Assembly: GCF_030347395.1 (NCBI RefSeq)
Contig: NZ_CP128170.1
Location: 2,790,001 to 2,854,000, forward strand
Length of the DNA stretch: 64,000 bases
Reading direction: 5' to 3'
DNA from: Microbacterium sp. ET2
GTDB taxonomy: Bacteria; Actinomycetota; Actinomycetes; Actinomycetales; Microbacteriaceae
Shown here: one piece after another, positions 10,879 to 18,581 of the stretch
Position numbering within the stretch: the stretch's first letter is position 1
Layout of the letters: each line of letters begins with the position of its first letter
Translations under genes and position numbers: made by a program
Notes under the pieces: generated by a model
Seen by the model: the letters and a program-made list of their open reading frames with translations, nothing else
What the model was told of the DNA's origin: nothing
The model's database searches: none

Positions 10879-10940
10879 GTCGCAGGATTTCCGCCGGATC
10901 GTGCGACCCAGACGGGATTCTGCGACGCGGGTGGTCGCAG
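10879..10940. repeat. Intergenic GTCGCAG inverted and direct repeats
   Basis: GTCGCAG (10879-10885), its reverse complement CTGCGAC (10920-10926) and GTCGCAG again (10934-10940) occur within 62 bases, between two divergent genes. It cannot be an ordinary terminator there. The same words recur at 43506-43574 and 60150-60196. Confidence 0.45.
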
Positions 10941-10947
10941 GGAGGGG

Positions 10948-10995
10948 TTGCGCGGTCGCCTAAACCGCTTTAGGGTAGGTACTTAACCGGTTTAG
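10948..10995 (+). promoter_or_regulatory. Promoter and paired LacI-type operators of the sugar operon
   Basis: Two 14-bp near-palindromes of consensus CTAAACCGGTTTAG occur at 10960-10973 (CTAAACCGCTTTAG) and 10982-10995 (CTTAACCGGTTTAG). Their centres are 22 bp apart, two helical turns. The first overlaps a putative promoter, TTGCGC (10948-10953) and TAGGGT (10971-10976) with a 17-bp spacer; the second lies over the start region. A central CpG palindrome of this kind is typical for LacI regulators, so autoregulation by the next gene is likely. Confidence 0.7.
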
Positions 10996-11024
10996 ACATA
11001 CGTCGACACACGAAGAGGTGACGG

Positions 11025-12047
11025 ATGACGCAGCAGACCCGCCCCACCATCGCCGACGTCGCGCGCCGCGCGGGTGTCAGCAAGGGCCTCGTCTCGTTCG
11101 CGCTCAACGGTCGCGCCGGGGTCGCCCCCGACACGCGGGAGCGCATCCTCTCCGCCGCCGCCGAGCTCGGCTGGAGCCCGAACCTGCGTGCCCGCTCCCT
11201 CAGCGTCGGCCGTGCGTTCGCGTGCGGCCTCGTGATCGGCCGAAGCCCCGACGTCATCGCCGCCGACCCGTTCTTCCCGTCGTTCATCGCCGGCGTCGAG
11301 GACGAGTTCTCGGTGTCGGGACAGGTGCTCGTCCTGGCCGCTGCGACCCCGGGCCGCCAGGAGGCCGAGACCTACCGTGGCCTCGCCGCCGACAAGAGGG
11401 TGGACGGTGTCATCCTCTCCGACCTCCGCACCGACGACGAGCGCATCGCGCTCATCGCCGAACTGGGCCTTGCCGCCGTGACCCTCGGCGTCCCCGACGT
11501 GGCGAGCCCGTTCACGTCCATCTCGGTGGACGACGGTGCAGGCATCCGCCTCGCGGTCGATCACCTCGCCGACCTCGGTCACACCGACATCGCCCACGCC
11601 GCCGGCCCCTTCTCGATGCTCCACGGGCAGCACCGCTCGGCGGCCTTCACCGCGGCAGCGCGCGCCCGCGGCATCCGCTCCCGCATCATCGAGACCGACT
11701 TCAGCGCCGCGGACGGCGCCCGCGCCACCGAAGAGCTGCTGGATGCCGCGACGCCGCCGACCGCGATCGTGTACTCCAACGACAACATGGCCATCGCCGG
11801 CCTCGGGGTCGCCCAGCGGCGCGGCCTCGACGTGCCGCGCGACCTGTCGATCACCGGCTTCGACGACACCGAGATCGGCCGTCACCTCCACCCCGCCATC
11901 ACGAGCGTCTCCACCGACGCGCGCGGATGGGGCGCGGCGGCGGCGCGGGCGCTCCTGGAAGCCATCGCCGGCGCCGAGGCCGGCGCGATCGACCTCGCCG
12001 ACCCCCGGCTCGTGGTGCGCGCCTCCACCGGCGCTCCACGCGCTTGA
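11025..12047 (+). CDS. LacI-family transcriptional regulator
   Basis: A 340-residue repressor: DNA-binding helix-turn-helix at about residues 8-28 (TIADVARRAGVSKGLVSFAL), hinge to about 65, then a periplasmic-binding-protein-like effector domain ending in SITGFDDTEIGRHLHPAITS. It is the first gene of an operon with an ABC sugar importer and a GH130 enzyme, so it probably responds to the imported saccharide or a breakdown product. Paired operators in its own promoter suggest negative autoregulation of the whole operon. A GAGGTGA ribosome site precedes the ATG. Confidence 0.93.
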   Translation: MTQQTRPTIADVARRAGVSKGLVSFALNGRAGVAPDTRERILSAAAELGWSPNLRARSLSVGRAFACGLVIGRSPDVIAADPFFPSFIAGVEDEFSVSGQVLVLAAATPGRQEAETYRGLAADKRVDGVILSDLRTDDERIALIAELGLAAVTLGVPDVASPFTSISVDDGAGIRLAVDHLADLGHTDIAHAAGPFSMLHGQHRSAAFTAAARARGIRSRIIETDFSAADGARATEELLDAATPPTAIVYSNDNMAIAGLGVAQRRGLDVPRDLSITGFDDTEIGRHLHPAITSVSTDARGWGAAAARALLEAIAGAEAGAIDLADPRLVVRASTGAPRA

Positions 12048-12088
12048 CCCCACCCGCGGGCATCGCCCGCACGCACAAGGAGATGAAC

Positions 12089-13378
12089 ATGCGACGACGC
12101 ATCATTCCCGTGGCGGGAGCCGCCGCGGCCATCCTCGCCCTGAGCGCCTGCAGCGGCGGCAGCGGAGGCGGTGGCGCCGGCGGCATGGACAGCCGCGGCG
12201 ACATCACCATCTGGTACTCCAACAACGAGGCCGAGATCGCCTGGGCCGAGCAGATGGTCGAGTCGTGGAACGCCGAGAACCCCGATGAGCAGATCACCGC
12301 GCAGGAGATTCCCGCGGGGTCCTCCAGCGAGGAGGTCATCAGCGCGGCCATCACCGCCGGCAATGCCCCCTGCCTGATCTTCAACACCTCGCCCGCCGCG
12401 GTGCCGGAGTTCCAGCGCCAGGGGGGCCTGGTCGACCTCACCGAGTTCGAGGACGGCGAGGACTACATCACCGAGCGCTCGGGCGACCTCGCCGAGCAGT
12501 ACCGCTCGGAGGACGGCGGCTTCTACCAGATGCCCTGGAAGAGCAACCCCGTGATGATCTTCTACAACAAGGCCCTCTTCGCCGAGGCGGGACTGGATCC
12601 CGAGAACCCGGCGCTGTCGACCTACGACGAGTTCCTCGAGACCTCGCGCACCCTCAGCGAGGCGGGCGTGGCGGAGTACGCCATCAACCCCGCCCCGACG
12701 AGCGAGTTCTTCCAGTCGTGGTTCGACTTCTATCCGCTCTACGCCGCTGAGACCGGTGGCACCCAGCTGGTCGAAGACGGCGCCGCGACGTTCGACAGCG
12801 CCGAGGGAGAAGCGGTCGCCGACTTCTGGCGCACCCTGTACGCGGAGGGACTGGCCGGCCAGGAGCAGTACCAGGGCGATGCGTTCGCCGACGGCTACTC
12901 CGCCATGGCGATCGTCGGACCGTGGGCCATTTCGGTCTACGGCGACACGGTGGACTGGGGCTCGGTTCCCGTCCCGACCTCCGGCGGCACCGCGGCCGAC
13001 GAGACCTGGACCTTCAGCGACGCCAAGAACGTGGGCCTGTTCACCGCCTGCGAGAACAAGGGCACCGCGTGGGACGTGCTGAAGTTCGCCACCAGCGAGG
13101 AGCAGGACGGACTGTGGCTCGAGGCCACCGGCCAGATGCCGCTGCGTCAGGACCTCACCGGCACCTACCCCGACTACTTCGCGGCGAACCCCGCCTACGA
13201 GCAGTTCGGCGACCAGGCGTCGCGCACCGTCGAGGTGCCGAACGTGCCGAACTCGGTCGAGATCTGGCAGACGTTCCGCGACGGCTACTCCGAGGCGGTC
13301 ATCTTCGGTGAGGGCGAGATCCCCGCGTTCCTCTCCGACACCGCGACCGAGGTCGACGACCTGGCGGCGGGAGACTGA
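12089..13378 (+). CDS. ABC sugar transporter substrate-binding lipoprotein (CUT1-type)
   Basis: Extracytoplasmic solute-binding protein, about 430 residues. The signal ends in a lipobox LSAC at about residues 18-21 followed by a Gly/Ser linker, then a family-1 binding fold (DITIWYSNNEAE, YQMPWKSNPVMIFYNKALF, SAMAIVGPWA). Two in-frame ATGs exist at 12083 and 12089. AAGGAG (12077-12082) touches the first but is 6 bases from the second, so I chose 12089. It is followed directly by two permease genes. No ATPase is encoded here, so the importer presumably uses a shared MsiK/UgpC-type ATPase from elsewhere. Confidence 0.93.
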   Translation: MRRRIIPVAGAAAAILALSACSGGSGGGGAGGMDSRGDITIWYSNNEAEIAWAEQMVESWNAENPDEQITAQEIPAGSSSEEVISAAITAGNAPCLIFNTSPAAVPEFQRQGGLVDLTEFEDGEDYITERSGDLAEQYRSEDGGFYQMPWKSNPVMIFYNKALFAEAGLDPENPALSTYDEFLETSRTLSEAGVAEYAINPAPTSEFFQSWFDFYPLYAAETGGTQLVEDGAATFDSAEGEAVADFWRTLYAEGLAGQEQYQGDAFADGYSAMAIVGPWAISVYGDTVDWGSVPVPTSGGTAADETWTFSDAKNVGLFTACENKGTAWDVLKFATSEEQDGLWLEATGQMPLRQDLTGTYPDYFAANPAYEQFGDQASRTVEVPNVPNSVEIWQTFRDGYSEAVIFGEGEIPAFLSDTATEVDDLAAGD

Positions 13379-13379
13379 C

Positions 13380-14366
13380 ATGACCGTCTCCACCGGCACT
13401 CCCGGTCAGGACGCCACGGCGCGCCCTGGCCGGGAGCAGCCCGGGCGAGGCGGCGCAGACGGGTCTGATCGACCGAAGGGGATGCTGCGCCGCATCCTGG
13501 GTTCGCAACCGCTGGGCCTCATCTTCGCCGCGCCCTATCTGATCTTCATCGGGGTCGTCTTCGCGTACCCGATCGTGTTCGCGGTGTGGATGTCGTTCCA
13601 CGACTACTTCTTCGCCGCACCCGGGGCGGTCGTGGACCGCCCGTTCGTGGGGTTCGACAACTACGCCGCCGTGCTGAGCGACCCCGACGTCTGGCGGTCG
13701 TTCGGGAATGTCGGGATCTTCCTCCTCATCAACGTGCCCCTGACCGTGGCCCTGTCGATGCTGCTGGCCACGGCGCTCGACCGCGTCGCGCGGGCGAAGA
13801 CCTTCTTCCGCGTCGCCTACTACGTCCCCTACGTCACCGCGTCGGTGGCCGTGGTCGCGGTGTGGCTGTTCCTCTTCTCGGGCAACGGCCTGGTCAACAA
13901 CATCCTCGGGCCGCTCGCCCCCGACCCGTCGTGGCTGATCAACTCCGCCCTTGCGATGCCGACCATCGCCCTGTTCGTCACCTGGAAGGGGCTGGGGTTC
14001 TACATCCTGCTCTACCTCGCAGCGCTGCAGAATGTGCCCCGCGAGCTCTACGAGTCGGTGTCGATGGACGGCGGTGGCCGCATCCGGCAGTTCTTCTCCG
14101 TCACGGTGCCGAGCGTTCGTCCCGCGACCCTGCTCGTGGTGCTGCTGGCGACCATCACCGGAGCGAATCTCTTCACCGAGCCCTACCTCCTCACCGGTGG
14201 GGGCGGACCCAACGGCGCGTCCACCTCGCCGGTGCTCCTGATCTACCAGCGCGGCATCGAGCAGGGGAACCCCGACATCGCCGCGGCGATCGGGGTCATC
14301 CTCATCATCTTCGTACTGATCATCGCGGCGCTCCAGCGCCGATTCGTGGGAGGGGAGGACCGATGA
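13380..14366 (+). CDS. ABC sugar transporter permease (MalF/UgpA-type)
   Basis: A 328-residue inner-membrane subunit with a poorly conserved N-terminal tail of about 35 residues and six hydrophobic segments. The cytoplasmic EAA loop reads ELYESVSMDGGGRIRQFFSV, which contacts the ATPase. The ATG at 13380 lies one base past the binding-protein stop, with GGGAG about 7 bases upstream. It overlaps the second permease by 4 bases, so the pair is translationally coupled. Confidence 0.93.
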   Translation: MTVSTGTPGQDATARPGREQPGRGGADGSDRPKGMLRRILGSQPLGLIFAAPYLIFIGVVFAYPIVFAVWMSFHDYFFAAPGAVVDRPFVGFDNYAAVLSDPDVWRSFGNVGIFLLINVPLTVALSMLLATALDRVARAKTFFRVAYYVPYVTASVAVVAVWLFLFSGNGLVNNILGPLAPDPSWLINSALAMPTIALFVTWKGLGFYILLYLAALQNVPRELYESVSMDGGGRIRQFFSVTVPSVRPATLLVVLLATITGANLFTEPYLLTGGGGPNGASTSPVLLIYQRGIEQGNPDIAAAIGVILIIFVLIIAALQRRFVGGEDR

Positions 14367-15202
14367 AACGGGCCCTCGGCAGTTCCGCCGCGATGTACGT
14401 CGTGCTGAGCCTCGGGGCTCTGGCGTTCCTCTTCCCCTTCTACTACATGGTGATCGGGTCGCTGCAGACGACGGTCGACCCGTCGCCGAGCGGCGCGTTC
14501 CCCGACCCGGGCAACCTCACGCTGGACAACTACGGCGCCATCAACGAGCGGATCGACCTGCTGCAGGGTCTGGCGAACTCGGGCATCTTCACCGGCGGGG
14601 TGATCCTCGGAACCGTGGTGTTCGGCGTGCTCGCCGGATACGCCCTGGCGGTGCTGCACTGGCGGGGGAGGAGCGCCACCTTCTCGCTCGTGCTGCTGGT
14701 ACAGGTCATCCCGTTCCAGCTGCTGATGATCCCGCTCTACGTGATGATCGCGCGTGACTACGGACTCGCCGACTCCTATGCCGGCATGATCCTGCCGTTC
14801 TTCATCAACTCCACCGCGGTCATCATCTTCCGCCAGTACTTCCTCCAGCTGCCCAAGGAGCTCTTCGACGCCGCCCGCATCGACGGCGCCGGTGAGCTGC
14901 GGCTGCTGTGGAACGTCGCCCTGCCGCTCGTGCGCCCGGCGCTTCTGACGGTGGTGCTGCTGACCTTCATCGGCCCGTGGAACGAGTTCCTCTGGCCCTT
15001 CCTCATCACCAAGGAGGCCTCCATGCAGCCCCTCGCGGTGTCGCTGGCCAACTTCCTGTCGAACATCGCCGCGTCCACCGCCAACCCGTTCGGCGCGACC
15101 CTCGCGGGCGCCGTCGTGCTCGCCGCCCCCGCTGTCGCGCTGTTCCTGATCTTCCAGCGCTACTTCACCAGCAACGACCTCGGATCCGGAGTGAAAGGAT
15201 GA
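14363..15202 (+). CDS. ABC sugar transporter permease (MalG/UgpE-type)
   Basis: A 279-residue inner-membrane subunit, partner of the preceding permease. Six hydrophobic segments are visible, and the EAA loop reads ELFDAARIDGAGELRLLWNV. Family features IPFQLLMIPLYV and GPWNEFLWPFL are present. The start overlaps the upstream stop (ATGA), with GGGAGGGGAGG directly upstream. The end overlaps or abuts the GH130 start, so the saccharide is imported and processed by one transcript. Confidence 0.93.
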   Translation: MKRALGSSAAMYVVLSLGALAFLFPFYYMVIGSLQTTVDPSPSGAFPDPGNLTLDNYGAINERIDLLQGLANSGIFTGGVILGTVVFGVLAGYALAVLHWRGRSATFSLVLLVQVIPFQLLMIPLYVMIARDYGLADSYAGMILPFFINSTAVIIFRQYFLQLPKELFDAARIDGAGELRLLWNVALPLVRPALLTVVLLTFIGPWNEFLWPFLITKEASMQPLAVSLANFLSNIAASTANPFGATLAGAVVLAAPAVALFLIFQRYFTSNDLGSGVKG

Positions 15203-15204
15203 CA

Positions 15205-16287
15205 ATGACATCCCCCCTGACCACCGTTCCCTATCGGATGACGCGTGTCGGCGTCGTGATGACACCGACCCCCGGCGACGCGCAGGAGGCCGAGGGGGTG
15301 CTGAACCCGGCCTCGGGTCGCGGTCCCGACGGCACCCTGTACCTCCTGCCCCGGCTCGTCGCCGAGGGCAACGTCTCGCGGGTCGGCCTCGCGCGCGTCG
15401 TGATCGACGACGGCGTGCCGGTGGGAGTCGAGCGGGAGGGCGTCGTGCTCCAGCCCGATCGCGGGTGGGAGCGGGGCGCCGACAACGCCGGCGTCGAAGA
15501 CCCCCGGGTCACCTGGATCGAGGCCCTCGGGCTCCACGTCATGACCTACGTCGCGTACGGCCCGCTCGGACCGCGGACCGCGCTTGCGGTCTCGCCCGAT
15601 CTCCGCCAGTGGCGACGTCTGGGTCCGGCGCTGTTCCGGTACGAGGAGTCGCTCGACATGGACCTCAACCTCTTCCACAACAAAGACACCGTCTTCTTCC
15701 CTGAGCCGGTGACGGCGCCGGATGGGACGCTGAGTCTCGCGGTGCTGCACCGCCCCATGTGGGACATCGGTGAGACCAAGCCCGGTCAGGGCGTGCGGGT
15801 GCCCGCCGGTGTCACCGACGAGCGCCAGTCGATCTGGATCAGCTACGTCCCCCTCGACGTCGTGCGCGAAGACATCGCGAACCTCGTGCTGTGGGAGCAG
15901 CACCGCTTCGTCGCGGGGCCGGAGTTCCCCTTCGAGGAGGTCAAGATCGGCGGCGGGCCGCCGCCGCTGCGCGTGCCCGAGGGGTGGCTGGTGCTTCACC
16001 ACGGGGTGACGGGCGTCATCGACAGCGCCTTCTCGCAGCAGCAGAAGGTCAACTACGCCGCCGGCGCGCTGCTGCTCGACGCCGACGACCCCAGCCGGGT
16101 CATCGCGCGAACGCCCGAGCCGCTGCTGCGGCCAGAGACCGACGACGAGCGCAGCGGCATCGTGCCGAACGTCGTGTTCCCCACCGCGATCGAGGAGATC
16201 GACGGACGCCACTTCGTCTTCTACGGGATGGCCGACTCCAAGATCGGCGTCGCGCTGCTCGAACGCACCGACGCCACGACCGACTGA
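15205..16287 (+). CDS. GH130-family beta-mannoside phosphorylase/hydrolase-like enzyme
   Basis: A cytoplasmic five-bladed beta-propeller glycosidase of the GH130 type, which cleave beta-linked mannosides by phosphorolysis or hydrolysis. Hallmarks are GVEDPRVTWIE, LFHNKDTVFFPEP, GGGPPPLRVPEGWLVLHHGV and NVVFPTAIE. The start choice is between ATG 15199, overlapping the upstream stop, and ATG 15205, which is 6 bases past AAAGG; I favour the second. Being in the importer operon, it probably degrades the imported oligosaccharide. Phosphorylase versus hydrolase activity cannot be told here. Confidence 0.85.
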   Translation: MTSPLTTVPYRMTRVGVVMTPTPGDAQEAEGVLNPASGRGPDGTLYLLPRLVAEGNVSRVGLARVVIDDGVPVGVEREGVVLQPDRGWERGADNAGVEDPRVTWIEALGLHVMTYVAYGPLGPRTALAVSPDLRQWRRLGPALFRYEESLDMDLNLFHNKDTVFFPEPVTAPDGTLSLAVLHRPMWDIGETKPGQGVRVPAGVTDERQSIWISYVPLDVVREDIANLVLWEQHRFVAGPEFPFEEVKIGGGPPPLRVPEGWLVLHHGVTGVIDSAFSQQQKVNYAAGALLLDADDPSRVIARTPEPLLRPETDDERSGIVPNVVFPTAIEEIDGRHFVFYGMADSKIGVALLERTDATTD

Positions 16288-16314
16288 GCTCGACCGACTG
16301 AGAAGGAGAAGCAC

Positions 16315-18349
16315 ATGAACACGCACGCACGACGAGGTGCGCGCTGGGCCGTCACCGGCGCCGCGGTGGTCGCCCTGACCGTGGGGCTCGCGAGCCCCGC
16401 GGCGGCGACTGCGCCGGCGCCGGTCGCGGCGGCGACATCCGTCCCGTCCGCACCACTGACGAACCTCTCGCACCTGGACTTCCTGCTCGACCAGGCCACA
16501 CCGCCGCCGGGCGTCGAGGGGCACACCACCTACCGCCTCGCCGAGGAACCCGAACTGACCTTCCCGTGGACGTACGCCGACGCCCGCGACGGCGGCACGT
16601 TCGAGCGGGTCGGCGGCGGACCCCTCGACCCCGAGACCGGGTACTGGGGGCAGGGGGCGTACAACGCCGACGACATCTCCCGGGCGGCGGTGGTCTACCT
16701 CCGGCACTTCGAGCAGACGGGCGACGAGGCGAGCGCCGACAAGGCGTACGAGCTTCTGCGCGGGCTCACCTACATGCAGACGGTGACCGGCCCGAACGCC
16801 GGCAACGTCGTGCTGTGGATGCAGCCCGACGGCACGCTCAATCCGTCGGCCGAGCCGATCGAGCTGCCCGACCCGTCGGACTCGGGCGCCAGCTACTGGC
16901 TCGCACGCACGATCTGGGCGCTCGGCGAGGGCTACGCCGCGTTCGCCGACGTCGACCCGGGGTTCGCGGCGTTCCTCGACGAGCGGCTCGACCTCGCCCT
17001 CGAGGCCCTCGACCGTCAGGTGCTCTCGCGCTACGGCGAGTGGACCGAGTCCGACGGGCTGCGCGTTCCGGCGTGGCTGATCGTCGACGGAGCGGATGCC
17101 TCGGCTGAGGCCGTCATCGGACTCGCGGCGCGGGCGTCCGCAGGCCCTGACGCGCCTGCCGCACGGGACGCGCTGGCCAAGCTCGCGGAGGGCATCGCGG
17201 CGATGTCGGCCGGGGACGAGGAATCATGGCCCTACGGCGCGGTGCTCCCGTGGGCGCAGTCGCGGAGCATGTGGCACGCGTGGGCATCGCAGATGCCGGC
17301 GGCTCTCGCCGTGGCATCCGATGTCCTCGACGACCCGTCGCTGCTGGCACCTGCCGTGGCCGACACGGCCGTCTTCACCCCCACGCTGCTGACCGCCGGC
17401 GGGGCGGACAACGGCTGGTTCCCGAGCCCGACCGACCGGGTGCAGATCGCCTATGGCGTCGACTCGCGGGTGCAGTCGCTGCTGTCGGTCGCGGATGCCA
17501 CGGGCTCGGCCGGGCTCGAGAGCCTGGCGGGCCTCCAGGCGGCGTGGTACTTCGGTGCGAACCGGGCGGGGGAGCCGATGTACGACCCCGCGACCGGTGT
17601 CACCTACGACGGCCTGCAGCCCGATGGCACGATCAACCGCAACAGCGGTGCCGAGAGCGCCATCCACGGCCTGTTGACGATGCTCGCGCTCGACGCGCAC
17701 CCTGCGGTCGCGGCGCGCGCCACGGCGTTGACGACCGTCGCCGCGCAGGACGGCCTGCGTGTCGTCGAAGCCGAAGACGCCGTGGCCACCGATGGCACCG
17801 TCACCACGCCCGAGTCGTGGACGGGGGAGTCGAGCTGGTCGGGCGACGCCCTGACGCTCGCTCCCGGTCAGGAGGCGACCTGGGAGGTCGGCACCGCCGA
17901 CACGCGGCGCTGGCTGGAGCCGGTGGTGTGGTCCGATCCGGGTGAGACCTCGAGGTCGACCTGGCGATCGGGCGGGCAGCTGAAGGTCACCGGGCCCGCG
18001 CAGGGCATCTCGCCGGCGCCGGGCGTGCTCCTGCCGTACGCGCTGACCGCGCTGCTGTCGGAGAACCGCGACGAGGTCAGCGTGAAAGCGCTGAGCGGCG
18101 AGCTGATGCTCGACGCGATCCTGGTTCGTCCGTGGCTCTCGCGGCTCGTGCTCGAGGGCGACGGTGCGCGCACCGAGCCTCGTGCAGTCGACCGCGGTCG
18201 GCGTGCAGCGCGCCACCCTCGGCGCCGACGGTGTCGCCTCGACGATCCGCGTCTACGACGAGGAGGGAGAGCTCGTGCGCACGACGTCGGTGACCGGCGA
18301 GGCGAGCGTGGTCGTCCCGCGCGGCGGCTTCGCGCTCGCCGAGGGCTGA
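16315..18349 (+). CDS. Secreted (alpha/alpha)-barrel glycosidase-like protein, frameshifted near 18160
   Basis: An exported protein of about 680 residues: signal peptide ending near ASPAAATA (about residue 37), then a helical, Trp-rich catalytic-looking region (PETGYWGQGAYNADDISRAA, YWLARTIWALGEGY) and a beta-rich C-terminal domain from about residue 480. I do not recognise a specific glycoside-hydrolase family. Around 18160 the frame moves by one base: the sensible sequence continues as APSLVQSTAVGVQRATLGAD and ends in RGGFALAEG with TGA at 18347-18349. The original frame becomes Arg-rich and runs to 18498. A strong AGAAGGAGA precedes the ATG. It is the last gene of the LacI operon and probably releases the sugar the importer takes up. 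Confidence 0.75.
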
Positions 18350-18376
18350 GCGCGGCGAGGTCGCGACCGGGTGCGG

Positions 18377-18460
18377 CGGCACGCGGGAGGACATCGGCAC
18401 ACGGGAGGATTCGGCGGGGGGCTGTGGTCCTCCCGTGTGTCGATCCCCTCCCGTGTGCCG
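18377..18460. repeat. Nested inverted repeats of CACACGGGAGG
   Basis: Two direct copies of CGGCAC(G/A)CGGGAGGA (18377-18391 and 18395-18409) face two inverted copies, TCCTCCCGTGTG (18428-18439) and CCTCCCGTGTGCCG (18447-18460). The 18395-18408 and 18447-18460 arms are perfectly complementary over 14 bp. Either arm pairing is possible, so alternative hairpins can form. Confidence 0.6.
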
Positions 18461-18499
18461 CGCTTCCCGCGCGGCGGTTCGCGCTCGCCGAGGGCTGAG

Positions 18500-18535
18500 C
18501 GACACGGGGGTGTGCGCGGGGCACCACCCCCGTGT
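18500..18535. terminator. Strong 12-bp hairpin, candidate terminator
   Basis: GACACGGGGGTG (18500-18511) and CACCCCCGTGTC (18524-18535) are perfect inverted repeats with a 12-base loop. They lie after the sugar operon and 46 bases before the AlkA-type gene. There is no U-tract. Confidence 0.55.
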
Positions 18536-18581
18536 CCGATTTCCGCCGGAACCTCACCTCCGAGCGTGACAGGCTGGGGGC

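Noticed and set aside
11018..12082. The binding-protein frame is open through the lacI gene, suggesting a fused 786-residue protein
   Set aside because: The upstream part is the out-of-frame shadow of lacI, and the lipoprotein signal requires a start near 12089.
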